Part shown: piece by piece, positions 8,267 through 16,427 of the stretch
How the letters are laid out: each line of letters opens with the position of its first letter
Numbering within the stretch: the stretch's first letter is position 1
Assembly (NCBI GenBank): GCA_021828605.1
Contig: JAJZEG010000003.1
Coordinates: forward strand, 1-38,321
Reading direction: 5' to 3'
From: Pseudomonadota bacterium
Lineage (GTDB): Bacteria > Pseudomonadota > Alphaproteobacteria > Acetobacterales > Acetobacteraceae
Length of the DNA stretch: 38,321 nt
The notes under the pieces: generated by a model
What the model was told of the DNA's origin: nothing
Seen by the model: the letters and a program-made list of their open reading frames with translations, nothing else
Database searches by the model: none
Program-made: the position numbers and the translations under genes

Positions 8267-9954
8267 GACCCACCCTGATGGTTGCGTATAATTTGTTGCA
8301 ACGCCCCGGCATTGGCGAATGGCAGCGGGAAATGTCGCGCTTTCATGCGGTCGGCCAGTTCGCGCGCGATGGGTGACGGGCGCGGTGCGGTATCGATCAC
8401 TAACGCGCTCAACCGATCCACGGCGCAGCCGGTGGCTGCTTCTAACGCGTCATCCATCGCCTGCTTACGCCCCTGCTGGCCATCGCGCCCGATATTGGCG
8501 CCGCCATCGGTGAGCAGCACAATCAACGGCTTTTTGCCGCGCCGACGCTCAGAGAGTGCCAGTTGCCGCGCCGCATCAATGCCCGCAGCCAACGGCGTCG
8601 CGCCACCGCCGGGTAGGCCCGCCAGACTGCGCCGCGCCCGCGCGAGCGCACTGGTGGGGGGGAGCAGAATCTCAGCGCCACGATTGCGAAATGCGATCAA
8701 CGCCACCTGATCGCGGCGGACATAGCATTCCGCTAACAATAATTGGATCGCGCCCTTCGCCTCGGCAAGTCGGTGGAGTGCCGATGATCCCGACGCATCG
8801 ACGCTGACAATCGCCACTGAACGCGTCGGCTCTTTGAATTTTTTCAGCCGAAAATCACTCGCTTTGATCATTAATCCGGCGCGCGCTGTGGGGTTGTCGC
8901 GCCTGCGCAGCCTTTGCCATGGTGCGGCAGCTCGCAGCGTATCGAGCAAAGCCAGCCGTGCGCCATGACCTGGTTTTCCCACGCGCGCACCAACCGGGCG
9001 TCCGCGCGTGCCAGGCCGTGGCGCCGGCGCTGCCCCGCCGCCCGCCGCCACGCCCGACCGATCAAGGGCGGCGAGCCGCGCTAACAAATCAGCGGGGATG
9101 GATGCAATCGCCGCCGCTAAAATCTGCTCCGCCAGCTTCTGATCCGGCTCAGGCCGATGCTCACGCGGCGGGCTTTCCTGATTATCGGCCTGATCGGGTT
9201 TTTGGGGCTGCGCGTGCTCCGGCTGGGGCGGCGGTGCCATCTCAGCGTCAGGCATCCGCGTCGCGCGCGGGGCTAACACCAGCTGCGCGGCGCGTTGCGC
9301 ATCAGCCTTGGTAACCGCCGCGTGCCCGGCGAGGGCTGCAATCACCCGCGCCGCACGCACCGCCAATATCGGCGCCCGGATCGAGGCAATGCCCAAAGCG
9401 GCAGCAGTAATGGTCAGCTGATCCATCAGCCGCTCGGAGCATACCACGCCAGCCAACCGGGCCCGCGCTGCGGCCAATCGTTTCGCGCTAATAATCGGCC
9501 CCGGCGAAAAACCATCCTGGTCAATCCAGAACGCCAAACGATCCGCCAGTCTAGGCGCTAACATTGCCGCCTCGTCCACGCCTTCATCGAAGGCAAGGAT
9601 GGCGAAGCGTGATGGTCCTTGATCAAACTGGGTCGTGATTTTCGCAACCCGATCCGCAGGCATGGTCTCCGCCATCGGCAGGAGAACAATTCCGCCATCG
9701 GCCTCGGCTAAAATGCCGGGGCTTTGCACCCGTCGCCCGGTTTGCAGGCTCGTCGCCAAATCAAGCGCTCCGTGCAGCCGATCATCGGTGATCGAGACCG
9801 GCAATCGCCGCCACGCCGTCCCGGCGGGCAGCATCGCGCGTAACTGATCGACAAAGTCATCGCGCTGGGAGCCCGCGGCACCGCGCAGCACCGCTCCGCC
9901 CAGCCCGCGCAGATCAATCGCTAACACGGTCAGCGCGGAGACCGGCTTCATCAT
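8263..9954 (-). CDS. bchD: magnesium chelatase subunit D
   Basis: BchD pairs with BchI to form the ATP-driven AAA+ motor that powers metal insertion by BchH. The N-terminal third resembles an AAA+ domain but lacks a working Walker A, as expected for BchD. A Pro/Gln/Glu-rich linker (around residues 235-275) follows. The C-terminal von Willebrand A domain has a complete MIDAS: VSVDASGSS, the Thr of GGGATPLAAGID, and LLTDGGANIGRDG. Two adjacent ATG codons at 9954 and 9951 are possible starts; the frame is open further up to 10083 but that part lies inside bchI. From 9954 the length is 563 residues, the usual size. The gap to bchI is 7 bases and the stop is coupled to bchO. Confidence 0.94.
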   Translation of the reverse strand: MMKPVSALTVLAIDLRGLGGAVLRGAAGSQRDDFVDQLRAMLPAGTAWRRLPVSITDDRLHGALDLATSLQTGRRVQSPGILAEADGGIVLLPMAETMPADRVAKITTQFDQGPSRFAILAFDEGVDEAAMLAPRLADRLAFWIDQDGFSPGPIISAKRLAAARARLAGVVCSERLMDQLTITAAALGIASIRAPILAVRAARVIAALAGHAAVTKADAQRAAQLVLAPRATRMPDAEMAPPPQPEHAQPQKPDQADNQESPPREHRPEPDQKLAEQILAAAIASIPADLLARLAALDRSGVAAGGGAAPAPRPGTRGRPVGARVGKPGHGARLALLDTLRAAAPWQRLRRRDNPTARAGLMIKASDFRLKKFKEPTRSVAIVSVDASGSSALHRLAEAKGAIQLLLAECYVRRDQVALIAFRNRGAEILLPPTSALARARRSLAGLPGGGATPLAAGIDAARQLALSERRRGKKPLIVLLTDGGANIGRDGQQGRKQAMDDALEAATGCAVDRLSALVIDTAPRPSPIARELADRMKARHFPLPFANAGALQQIIRNHQGGS

Positions 9955-9961
9955 CGTTGTC

Positions 9962-10996
9962 TCATGCCGCCTCACCCGCCGGAGAGAAAATTTCATCCAT
10001 TGCGCGCAGCACCCTTGTGCTCGCCAGGCTTTCATCCAACGGATCGCGTCGTAGCCGATGCCGCAATGCCGAGGGCGCCACATCGCGCAAATGCGCCTCC
10101 GTCACGCATGCGTCCCCGTCCAAAGCCGCCTTCGCCCGTGCCGCGCGCATCAAGGTGAGCTCGCCCCGCAACCCGTCCGTGCCGAGCGCCACGCATAAAT
10201 GGGCCGCCCGTCGCAAAATGGCTTCTGGAACGTCAATTCTTGGCAAGTGCGCCTGCGCCTGTTTGATCCGGGTGCGGGTTGATTTCTCATCGGCGGCAAA
10301 GCGCCGGGCGAAGCGCGCCGGATCACGCTCGAACGCATCGCGTCGACGCACGACTTCCAAGCGTTGCTCAATATCGGTTGGCGTGCGCACTTCCACACAG
10401 AGCCCAAACCGGTCAAGCAGCTGTGGCCGTAACTCGCCTTCTTCCGGGTTGCCGCTGCCAATTAACACAAACCGCGCCGGATGGCGCAAACTCAGCCCGT
10501 CACGCTCCACCACATTTTCGCCCGAGGCCGCGACATCGAGCAAGAGATCAACCAAGTGATCCTCTAACAAATTAATCTCATCGATATAGAGGAACCCACG
10601 ATGCGCGTCCGCTAACAATCCAGGTTCAAAATGTTTCGAGCCATCCGCCAGCGCGCGCTCCAAATCCAACGCCCCGATCACCCGATCTTCGGTGGCGCCC
10701 AATGGCAAATCAACCACCGGTGCCGCGATGCGCGAAGCGGGCAAACGCCCGCCCGCCGCCCGCGCGCTGCATTCGCTGCATAGGCGTTTGCGATCCGCAG
10801 GATCACAGCGAAACCGGCAGCCTGCAACAGCCCGCATGGTTGGCAATAAGGCAGCTAATGCGCGGATCGCCGTTGATTTTCCGGTGCCACGATCGCCAAA
10901 GGCCAGAACCCCGCCTAAGGCCGGTTCAATCGCCGCGATCAATAAAGCGGTGGTCATGTCCTGCTGGCCGACAATGGCGGAAAACGGATAGACCAT
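9962..10996 (-). CDS. bchI: magnesium chelatase ATPase subunit I
   Basis: BchI is the active AAA+ ATPase of the chelatase. It carries Walker A (GDRGTGKST), the BchI-specific cysteine-containing insert (CRFRCDP followed by LCSEC), Walker B (GFLYIDEINLLEDHLV), sensor 1 (VLIGSGNPEEGELRPQLLDRFG) and a downstream arginine-rich sensor 2 region. The start ATG at 10996 gives MVYPFSAIVGQ, the normal beginning, with 344 residues. It lies one base after the tspO stop, which implies translational coupling. The chelatase acts in the cytoplasm on protoporphyrin IX bound to BchH, encoded on the other strand at 19790-23437. The same motor is needed whether the final pigment carries Mg or Zn, if the Acidiphilium model applies. 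Confidence 0.96.
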   Translation of the reverse strand: MVYPFSAIVGQQDMTTALLIAAIEPALGGVLAFGDRGTGKSTAIRALAALLPTMRAVAGCRFRCDPADRKRLCSECSARAAGGRLPASRIAAPVVDLPLGATEDRVIGALDLERALADGSKHFEPGLLADAHRGFLYIDEINLLEDHLVDLLLDVAASGENVVERDGLSLRHPARFVLIGSGNPEEGELRPQLLDRFGLCVEVRTPTDIEQRLEVVRRRDAFERDPARFARRFAADEKSTRTRIKQAQAHLPRIDVPEAILRRAAHLCVALGTDGLRGELTLMRAARAKAALDGDACVTEAHLRDVAPSALRHRLRRDPLDESLASTRVLRAMDEIFSPAGEAA

Positions 10997-10997
10997 G

Positions 10998-11495
10998 TTA
11001 GTGACCTTTGCCAGCGGCGCCAAATGGCGGGTTGAGACGGACAATGGTATAATTCAAATAGCCAGCGAAACTAACCCACAGCAAATAGGGCACCAGCATC
11101 AACGCGCCGACGGTCGAAAATTGATCAATGGTTGCAATCAAGGCGGCAATCGTCAGCCAGAGCGGGGCAATATCAATCAAGGCCCAGTCAGGGCGGCGCT
11201 TGGTAAAAAACAAATAGCTCCAAGCGATATTAAAGCCGCCATTGAGGGCAAGCAGTCCAAGCATTAAGCTTGAGGCTGCCCGGTTCGGCGCGGTTTCCCA
11301 ACCAATCACGCCGGCGGTCGCCACCAGGGCAAAAATCAACGTCCATACCGGTGCGAACAGCCAATTTGGCGGCTGCCAACTCGGCTTGTTTAACGCGCGA
11401 TACCAGGGGCCAATCGTGGTCACCGCCCCGCCAATCCCAGCAACGATGGTGGCTGCCGCAGCCGCAACCACAATCAGGCCCCAATGACCGCCCAT
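10998..11495 (-). CDS. tspO: TspO/MBR family tryptophan-rich sensory protein
   Basis: TspO is a five-helix membrane protein that binds porphyrins and in Rhodobacter sphaeroides acts as an oxygen-linked negative regulator of photosynthesis gene expression. The product has the family core GPWYRALNKPSWQPPNWLF, the WTLIFALVATAG helix, the Asn-rich NGGFNIAWSYLFF segment and the closing AGYLNYTIVRLN. The ATG at 11495 is the most likely start. A GTG at 11504 in the same frame gives exactly 168 codons, the size of the orf168 I remember between bchP and bchI in Acidiphilium rubrum. The gene is 40 bases after bchP and one base before bchI, so it is embedded in the bacteriochlorophyll operon. Confidence 0.92.
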   Translation of the reverse strand: MGGHWGLIVVAAAAATIVAGIGGAVTTIGPWYRALNKPSWQPPNWLFAPVWTLIFALVATAGVIGWETAPNRAASSLMLGLLALNGGFNIAWSYLFFTKRRPDWALIDIAPLWLTIAALIATIDQFSTVGALMLVPYLLWVSFAGYLNYTIVRLNPPFGAAGKGH

Positions 11496-11535
11496 GATAC
11501 TCACGCGATCACCCGCTTTGACCTATGCGCGTGCA

Positions 11536-12738
11536 TTATGCGTGCATCAGACGAGTAAGGCGCATCATGTTTTTAGCGAAAATTCGTGCATGCACCATCG
11601 GTTTTGCCCGTACCAAGGCCTTATTCATATAGGCCTGCCAGGTCATCGCCTGCACATCCGGGTCGCTGCAAATCGTCACGAACAATTCCCGTCGCTTATC
11701 GCTCGAATACCAAAAATTTTGCATAAAGCCGAGCACTGCGAACACCATGCCATGCTCAGCCATAAACCGCTTGCGCGCTTGTTTCAGCGCGCGCACATCG
11801 CCGGTTGCGCAAAACTCATGCATCGCCTCACCGGCGAGTTGGCCGCCATACATCGCGTAATAAATGCCCTCACCCGAGGCGGGTGCGACCACCCCGGCAG
11901 CATCGCCGGCGAGCAACACATTAACCCCATCATCCCAGCGTGGCAGTGGCTTTAACGGCAAAGGGGCCCCTTCGGCGCGAATGGTTTCGGCGTTCGCCAG
12001 CCCCACATGATCGCGCAATTCACCCACCGCCTCGCGCAGCGAAAAGCCCTTGACCGCACTGCCCGTGCCGATGCTTGCCGTGTCGCCATGGGGGAAAATC
12101 CAAGCGTAAAAATCGGGCGATACTTTCGCGTCATAATAAATCTCGCACTGCGATGCATTCCAACCCGGCGTGCCGGTCGGGGGCGATTTGATCACCTCGT
12201 GATAGGCAAACACCCGCTTATGCTTGTCAGCACCTGGAATACATTGCCGCGCCACCGCCGATACCGCGCCATCAGCGCCAATCACCGCCCGCGCATAGAC
12301 CGCAACCAGGGTGTCATTGGTCTTGTAATGAATAATCGTTCGCCCGGTTGCACAGCGTTCCAGCCGCTCGAACCGTCCGGTGCGTCGTTCGGCGCCCGCC
12401 TCGACTGCGCGGTTGCGCAAAAACTCGTCGAACATATCGCGATCCACCATTCCGACATAGCCACCCTCATCAATGGGCATCGCGACTGATTTCGCCGTTG
12501 GGGAGATAATATTCGCCCCCCGCGCCCGCGCCACAATCAAATGATCAGGGATCGCGAAATCGCGAACCAGACGCGGCGGCACCGCACCACCGCACGGTTT
12601 GATCCGCCCGGCGCGGTCCAATAACAATACGGTGCGCCCGGCTTTGGCCAGGGTTTCAGCTGCGGTGGCGCCAGCGGGACCGCCGCCGACCACCACCACA
12701 TCATATTCAGCTCCGGTGTTCGTATGGATGTGGCTCAT
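11536..12738 (-). CDS. bchP: geranylgeranyl diphosphate / geranylgeranyl-bacteriochlorophyll reductase
   Basis: BchP reduces three double bonds of the geranylgeranyl tail to give phytyl-bacteriochlorophyll, using NADPH and FAD. The 400-residue product opens with the FAD motif VVVVGGGPAGATAAETLAKAG. It has the family hallmark RIKPCGGAVPPRLV (the Cys-Gly-Gly motif) and VGMVDRDMFDEFLR. The second FAD motif lies around LLAGDAAGVVAPASGEGIYYA, and the tail includes FMQNFWYSSDKRRELFV, typical of BchP/ChlP. The ATG start is two bases after the bchG stop, so bchG-bchP are tightly linked. Length and motifs are complete, so it should be functional. Confidence 0.95.
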   Translation of the reverse strand: MSHIHTNTGAEYDVVVVGGGPAGATAAETLAKAGRTVLLLDRAGRIKPCGGAVPPRLVRDFAIPDHLIVARARGANIISPTAKSVAMPIDEGGYVGMVDRDMFDEFLRNRAVEAGAERRTGRFERLERCATGRTIIHYKTNDTLVAVYARAVIGADGAVSAVARQCIPGADKHKRVFAYHEVIKSPPTGTPGWNASQCEIYYDAKVSPDFYAWIFPHGDTASIGTGSAVKGFSLREAVGELRDHVGLANAETIRAEGAPLPLKPLPRWDDGVNVLLAGDAAGVVAPASGEGIYYAMYGGQLAGEAMHEFCATGDVRALKQARKRFMAEHGMVFAVLGFMQNFWYSSDKRRELFVTICSDPDVQAMTWQAYMNKALVRAKPMVHARIFAKNMMRLTRLMHA

Positions 12739-12740
12739 GA

Positions 12741-13679
12741 CTATAATCCCCCTGAGGCGAGCGCAAAGGCACTCACCAACATGCCAATAACATAGAGCGT
12801 GGTACCGGTGCCGTTATACCAAGGTGCGCGCTCGCGTGGTTTCTCTAACAAGCGACGCATCAGCGCCAGCTGGGCCAATAATAATCCCAAAATAATGAAC
12901 GCAGTGCCGTCATCCCGCCGCGCCAAAAACACGAACATCACGGCAATTTGCGCAAGCGCCATAACGTAACAGGCAAGGCGCGCGGCCCGATCAGTTCCAA
13001 GCTGGGCGGGCAATGAGCGGATGCCGATGCGCCGGTCACCCTCAATCGATTTGAAATCATTCAGCGTCATAATGCCATGCGCCCCCGCACTATAAAGCAA
13101 AGCGATCAGCAACACGGTGGGGCGCGGCAGCGCGTCACGCATAATCGCAGCCCCAGTGAACCAGGGCACACCTTCATAACAAAGGGCGACCGCGCTATTG
13201 CCCCACCAGCCATTCATTTTCAGCCGCACCGGCGGCGCGCTATAGGCCCACGCCATGATCAGCGCAAAACTAGCGGCGACGAACCCCCAAATCCCCAGCG
13301 GGATCGCAACGCCGAGTGAGGCCACCGACCAAATCAGGGCGATGTAAAGCCCCCATCGTCCCGGCATGCGCCCTGATGGGATCGGGCGATCTGGTTCGTT
13401 AATGGCATCGACATGCCGATCAAACCAGTCATTGACTGCTTGGCTGGTGCCGCACACCATCGGTCCCGCCAGCATCATTCCCAAAATAATCTCAGGCCAG
13501 CGCGGGGCCAGCGGCACACCGGCTGACACTACCCCACAAATGAACGCCCAAATCGCCGCGAACCAGGTCACCGGCTTCAGTAATTCAAGGCATGTTTTCA
13601 AACGCGGCAGGCGCATCCCCTGCAATGCAGTCAGATTGGCGGTTTCAAAGCTGATGTTCGAGTTTTCTGAAACCGCCAT
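12741..13679 (-). CDS. bchG: bacteriochlorophyll synthase (prenyltransferase)
   Basis: BchG attaches the geranylgeranyl (or phytyl) diphosphate to bacteriochlorophyllide in the membrane. It belongs to the UbiA family. The first Asp-rich motif is NDWFDRHVDAINEPDRPIPS, which is diagnostic for chlorophyll synthases. The second region is NDFKSIEGDRRIGIRSLP. About nine hydrophobic helices fill the rest of the 312 residues, including AWAYSAPPVRLKMNGWWGN, another synthase hallmark. The ATG at 13679 is 11 bases after the ppsR stop, so the gene probably shares a transcript with ppsR or has a promoter inside it. bchP follows after two bases. Confidence 0.96.
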   Translation of the reverse strand: MAVSENSNISFETANLTALQGMRLPRLKTCLELLKPVTWFAAIWAFICGVVSAGVPLAPRWPEIILGMMLAGPMVCGTSQAVNDWFDRHVDAINEPDRPIPSGRMPGRWGLYIALIWSVASLGVAIPLGIWGFVAASFALIMAWAYSAPPVRLKMNGWWGNSAVALCYEGVPWFTGAAIMRDALPRPTVLLIALLYSAGAHGIMTLNDFKSIEGDRRIGIRSLPAQLGTDRAARLACYVMALAQIAVMFVFLARRDDGTAFIILGLLLAQLALMRRLLEKPRERAPWYNGTGTTLYVIGMLVSAFALASGGL

Positions 13680-13690
13680 TCAATCCCCTG

Positions 13691-15142
13691 TCAGTCCGCG
13701 CCAAGTGGGTCGGCGCCCATCATTCCATAACGGCGCAACTTCACATACAGGCTTTGCCGCGACAGGCCGAGCACTTCCGCAGCCGAAGCCCGGTTATCAC
13801 CGGTCAAATTTAACGCCGCCTCAATCGAGAGTTTTTCGATGACTTCGGTGGTTTCGCGCACAATATCCTTGAGCGAGAGACGCCCGATCAATTCGCCAAT
13901 TTGCTCGAGCGAGCGCGGCAGCGCCCGACTGCCCGCAGGCGGGAGCAATTCCTGGGCGGGTCGTCGACTAACATTACGAATCGCAAAGCCAAAGGACGGC
14001 TTGTCCGCATTCGCGACATTGACCGCCGAAATCTCGACATCGGTTTCGCCGCCAAACGCATCACGCAGCGCGGTCGGGTATAATCGGATCGAGCCATGCT
14101 CGCGCAAATTAGCCATCAGCACGCCCAAATCCACGCCCGGTCGACCCAGCCAGCGATCCAGCGATTCGCCCAGCGCCTGCTCCTCGGTGGCAATTTGCGC
14201 CATATCCAAAAACGCCGCATTCGCCGACATCACTCGCCCATCCGCCCCGGTCACCACAAATCCATCCGGCGCGCTCTCGATCAGTTTGAGCAATTTCGCC
14301 TTACTGTCGGATAACAAATGCCGAGGGTCCAACGCATTGACCGACGTTAATCTCAATAACACACTTTGCTGGTCGCCTTGGCGAAACAAAAACCCGACCA
14401 CATGCAATGCATCGGTGGTTTCCCCTCGCGCCAGATTGACGCGCACATCCTCAGTCCGGCCCCCGGCGCGCAAGGTGGAAAGCAAACCACTAAAGGCCTG
14501 ATCACTGCTGCTATCGAGCAGATCGCCGAAAATTGCCCCGACTAATCGCTCCCCGCCGCCGAACAGTTTTTGCGCCGCCGCATTGGCCTCGCTGACCCGC
14601 CGCGTCGCCGCGTCCAGAATCAGCACCGGCTCGGTCGACATCTGAAATAAAATCCGATAGCGCGTCTCAATCTGGCGCAATCGCGCATAGTCGCGCTCCA
14701 GCGATTGCTGAACATCGACCAAACGCTGTTGCAGCGCCGCCAACGGACGCAAATCCCGCCCGAACGCAATCGACTCGCCATCGCGACCCAGTGCGACGCG
14801 CGAAAATAAAATCGGAATATCGATCCCGCGGGCGCCGGTATAATTGACGTGACGCGCCTGCGACGACTGCGCGCCCACCGGTTGGTCATCATTGGCCGCC
14901 GCAACCAGAGCGTCAATTTTTTGACGGCTTTCAACGGTGACTGTGGTGCGCCAGGCTTTGCCCAACCAGCTTTCGGCCTGGACGAACTCGGCGGCGAAAT
15001 TCTCGCTTTGGAACGCAATGTCGCAAATCAGACCTTTCTGATCGATAATCAGCGCGATATCGGCCGCCGCCGCAATCAAGGTGGCGGCGCTATCGGCGCT
15101 CACATCGGCGAGCCATTTGGTCGGCGCCCGAAAGGCTTTCAT
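13691..15142 (-). CDS. ppsR: photosynthesis gene repressor PpsR/CrtJ
   Basis: PpsR/CrtJ represses bacteriochlorophyll, carotenoid and light-harvesting genes under oxygen or light by binding TGT-N12-ACA. The start chosen is the ATG at 15142 (MKAFRAPTKWLADVS), giving 483 residues; the open frame to 15232 adds nothing family-like. Order: N-terminal PAS (about 20-130), a glutamine-rich helical linker (QQRLVDVQQSLERDYARLRQ), PAS1 (about 175-285, ILFQMSTEPVLILDAATRR), PAS2 (about 300-410, KLIESAPDGFVVTGADGRV), and a Fis-type helix-turn-helix ending RASAAEVLGLSRQSLYVKL. The position matching Cys424 of R. sphaeroides PpsR (alignment by memory) is Ser439, and the only cysteine is Cys40. A perfect operator-like box lies upstream at 15253-15270, which suggests self-control. 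Confidence 0.93.
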   Translation of the reverse strand: MKAFRAPTKWLADVSADSAATLIAAAADIALIIDQKGLICDIAFQSENFAAEFVQAESWLGKAWRTTVTVESRQKIDALVAAANDDQPVGAQSSQARHVNYTGARGIDIPILFSRVALGRDGESIAFGRDLRPLAALQQRLVDVQQSLERDYARLRQIETRYRILFQMSTEPVLILDAATRRVSEANAAAQKLFGGGERLVGAIFGDLLDSSSDQAFSGLLSTLRAGGRTEDVRVNLARGETTDALHVVGFLFRQGDQQSVLLRLTSVNALDPRHLLSDSKAKLLKLIESAPDGFVVTGADGRVMSANAAFLDMAQIATEEQALGESLDRWLGRPGVDLGVLMANLREHGSIRLYPTALRDAFGGETDVEISAVNVANADKPSFGFAIRNVSRRPAQELLPPAGSRALPRSLEQIGELIGRLSLKDIVRETTEVIEKLSIEAALNLTGDNRASAAEVLGLSRQSLYVKLRRYGMMGADPLGAD

Positions 15143-15252
15143 GGTGTCGTACACTTTCAATCCCGTATTGACCCTTGCTGCAAACAGGGAGGGGACGCCA
15201 CGGGAAATGTGACATCGGTCTGCCACCGTCAACCTTTCAGATCATCGATATG

Positions 15253-15270
15253 TGTCAATTTCTTGTCACA
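15253..15270. promoter_or_regulatory. PpsR box (TGT-N12-ACA) upstream of ppsR
   Basis: TGTCAATTTCTTGTCACA matches the TGT-N12-ACA consensus of PpsR/CrtJ exactly. It spans the end of the ppaA stop codon and the 112-base gap before ppsR, 111 bases from the ppsR start. Read on the minus strand it contains TTGACA, a good -35 hexamer, although I see no convincing -10 at the right distance. It could let PpsR control its own gene and the downstream bchG operon. Confidence 0.6.
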
Positions 15271-16148
15271 TTAGCTCCTTGTGTCTTTTTTGCACAAAGT
15301 CGTTGGGCAATAATCAAGGCCGCGTCGGCATCGGGCGCATAGCCATCAGCGCCAATGAACTGCGCGCGCTCTGGATGCACATTGAACGCGCTGCCGCCAA
15401 CCAGCACCACTAGATTGGGGTTGCGGGTCGCGTGGCGCAAAGTGCGAATCGTCTCAGGCAAACCGCGCAAAAACCGCTCGGCGCACACCGAAATTCCCAC
15501 TAAATCATACCAATTATGACGCACCAGCAGCAGCAGCCCGGTGCGTTTTACCTGCGGCGGCGAATCCACCTGCCATCCTGCGCGGCTAAACAAATCATTG
15601 AGCATCGCCGCGCCGAAATTATGCGACTCCCCCGGCGCCGGCGTGATCAGCGCGCTATGGCCCGCCACGGGCAGGGCAGGGACCACCGGCGCGTGCGCCG
15701 CCGTGTCGCGCAATATTTGATTAAGCCGGATCATGCCGAGGCTGACCACCGCAAAATCACAGCGATCCTCGTTCCATAATTCACCGAGTCGGTTGGCAGC
15801 AGCGCCCAATAATCCATGCAAAAGCTGGTCCCGGCCGACACCGCGCGCGCTCAGCCCATCGGCCAAGGCTTGGGCGTGCGGCACATCATCGGCCAATAAA
15901 AACCCAACAAAGAGGGCTAAATCAGTTTCAGTCGGCACCGGACGCCCCTGGTCGGGTGCCGTATGCCTTGACCAGGTGCCGCAAAGCCGCGGCAAAACCT
16001 CATGCTCAATCGCCGATTCCAACAAGGCGGTCCAAGGCCGCACCGGCGTCGCCTGAGTTAAACTTGCCGTTGATGCGACCGATGATCGCGGCGTCCCGGA
16101 CGCCATCGTCTCGTTCTGATCGCCTGATGTCTGACTCGCGTTACGCAT
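15255..16148 (-). CDS. ppaA: PpaA/AerR-type cobalamin-binding regulator
   Basis: PpaA/AerR proteins bind cobalamin and act as light- and redox-dependent partners of PpsR/CrtJ. The 297-residue product has the helical half with LGELWNEDRCDFAVVSLGMIRL, typical of this group. The B12-binding-like domain follows: PGESHNFGAAMLNDLFSRAGW around residues 173-191, where His176 is the likely axial cobalamin ligand. It ends with VGISVCAERFLRGLPETI and VGGSAFNVHPERAQFIGADG. The start ATG at 16148 has a GGGGAT Shine-Dalgarno about seven bases upstream; another ATG lies at 16106. The gene is divergent from bchF across a 360-base control region and is upstream of ppsR, its presumed partner. The aerR and ppaA names are used for the same family in different species. 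Confidence 0.88.
   Translation of the reverse strand: MRNASQTSGDQNETMASGTPRSSVASTASLTQATPVRPWTALLESAIEHEVLPRLCGTWSRHTAPDQGRPVPTETDLALFVGFLLADDVPHAQALADGLSARGVGRDQLLHGLLGAAANRLGELWNEDRCDFAVVSLGMIRLNQILRDTAAHAPVVPALPVAGHSALITPAPGESHNFGAAMLNDLFSRAGWQVDSPPQVKRTGLLLLVRHNWYDLVGISVCAERFLRGLPETIRTLRHATRNPNLVVLVGGSAFNVHPERAQFIGADGYAPDADAALIIAQRLCAKKTQGANVTRN
15279..15297. repeat. inverted repeat TTGTG-N9-CACAA beside the PpsR box
   Basis: TTGTGTCTTTTTTGCACAA is a perfect 5-base inverted repeat with a 9-base spacer inside the last codons of ppaA. It resembles a PpsR box with the wrong spacing (TGT-N11-ACA). Its centre is about 26 bases from that of the perfect box at 15253-15270, near two and a half helical turns, so it could be a weak partner site for cooperative binding. 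Chance is also possible. Confidence 0.3.
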
Positions 16149-16198
16149 GTGTCATCCCCATCACTTGACCGGAACGTTGCCCTAGATCAGCGGAAACT

Positions 16199-16216
16199 GT
16201 CAAGCAAAATTGACGT
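16199..16216. promoter_or_regulatory. PpsR-like box 1 upstream of ppaA
   Basis: TGTCAAGCAAAATTGACG fits TGT-N12-ACA except for the last base, and has nearly perfect dyad symmetry (TGTCAA/TTGACg). It is about 50 bases before the ppaA start. The minus-strand copy reads TTGACA, a -35 hexamer, so a bound repressor would cover a promoter for ppaA. Confidence 0.45.
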
Positions 16217-16231
16217 AAATAAAGATTGACA
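16214..16231. promoter_or_regulatory. PpsR-like box 2, overlapping box 1
   Basis: CGTAAATAAAGATTGACA fits TGT-N12-ACA except for the first base. It shares the bases CGT with box 1, so the two boxes are joined head to tail with centres 15 bases apart. The plus-strand end reads TTGACA. Tandem, closely spaced boxes are common for cooperative PpsR/CrtJ binding, although this spacing is tighter than usual. Confidence 0.4.
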
Positions 16232-16427
16232 GTTGGGCTGACGGCGCAGTAGCCTTCCCTGGTCGCCATCGTGCGACCGAGGAAACTCTGATGAATGTAA
16301 GTAAAACTTGGATTTTTCGGCATTTTTGCCTCCCCGTCACCGAAGTCTGCGAGGTCCGGCATGATAGCCGGTGTGGTACACAGATTTCGCCGTTTCGCAA
16401 CCTTAGCGAACACCTCGCCGCAACGGA

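Noticed and set aside
16226..16254. A sigma-70 promoter based on TTGACA at 16226-16231.
   Set aside because: At 16-18 bases downstream there is no acceptable -10 hexamer, so I left transcription starts unassigned.
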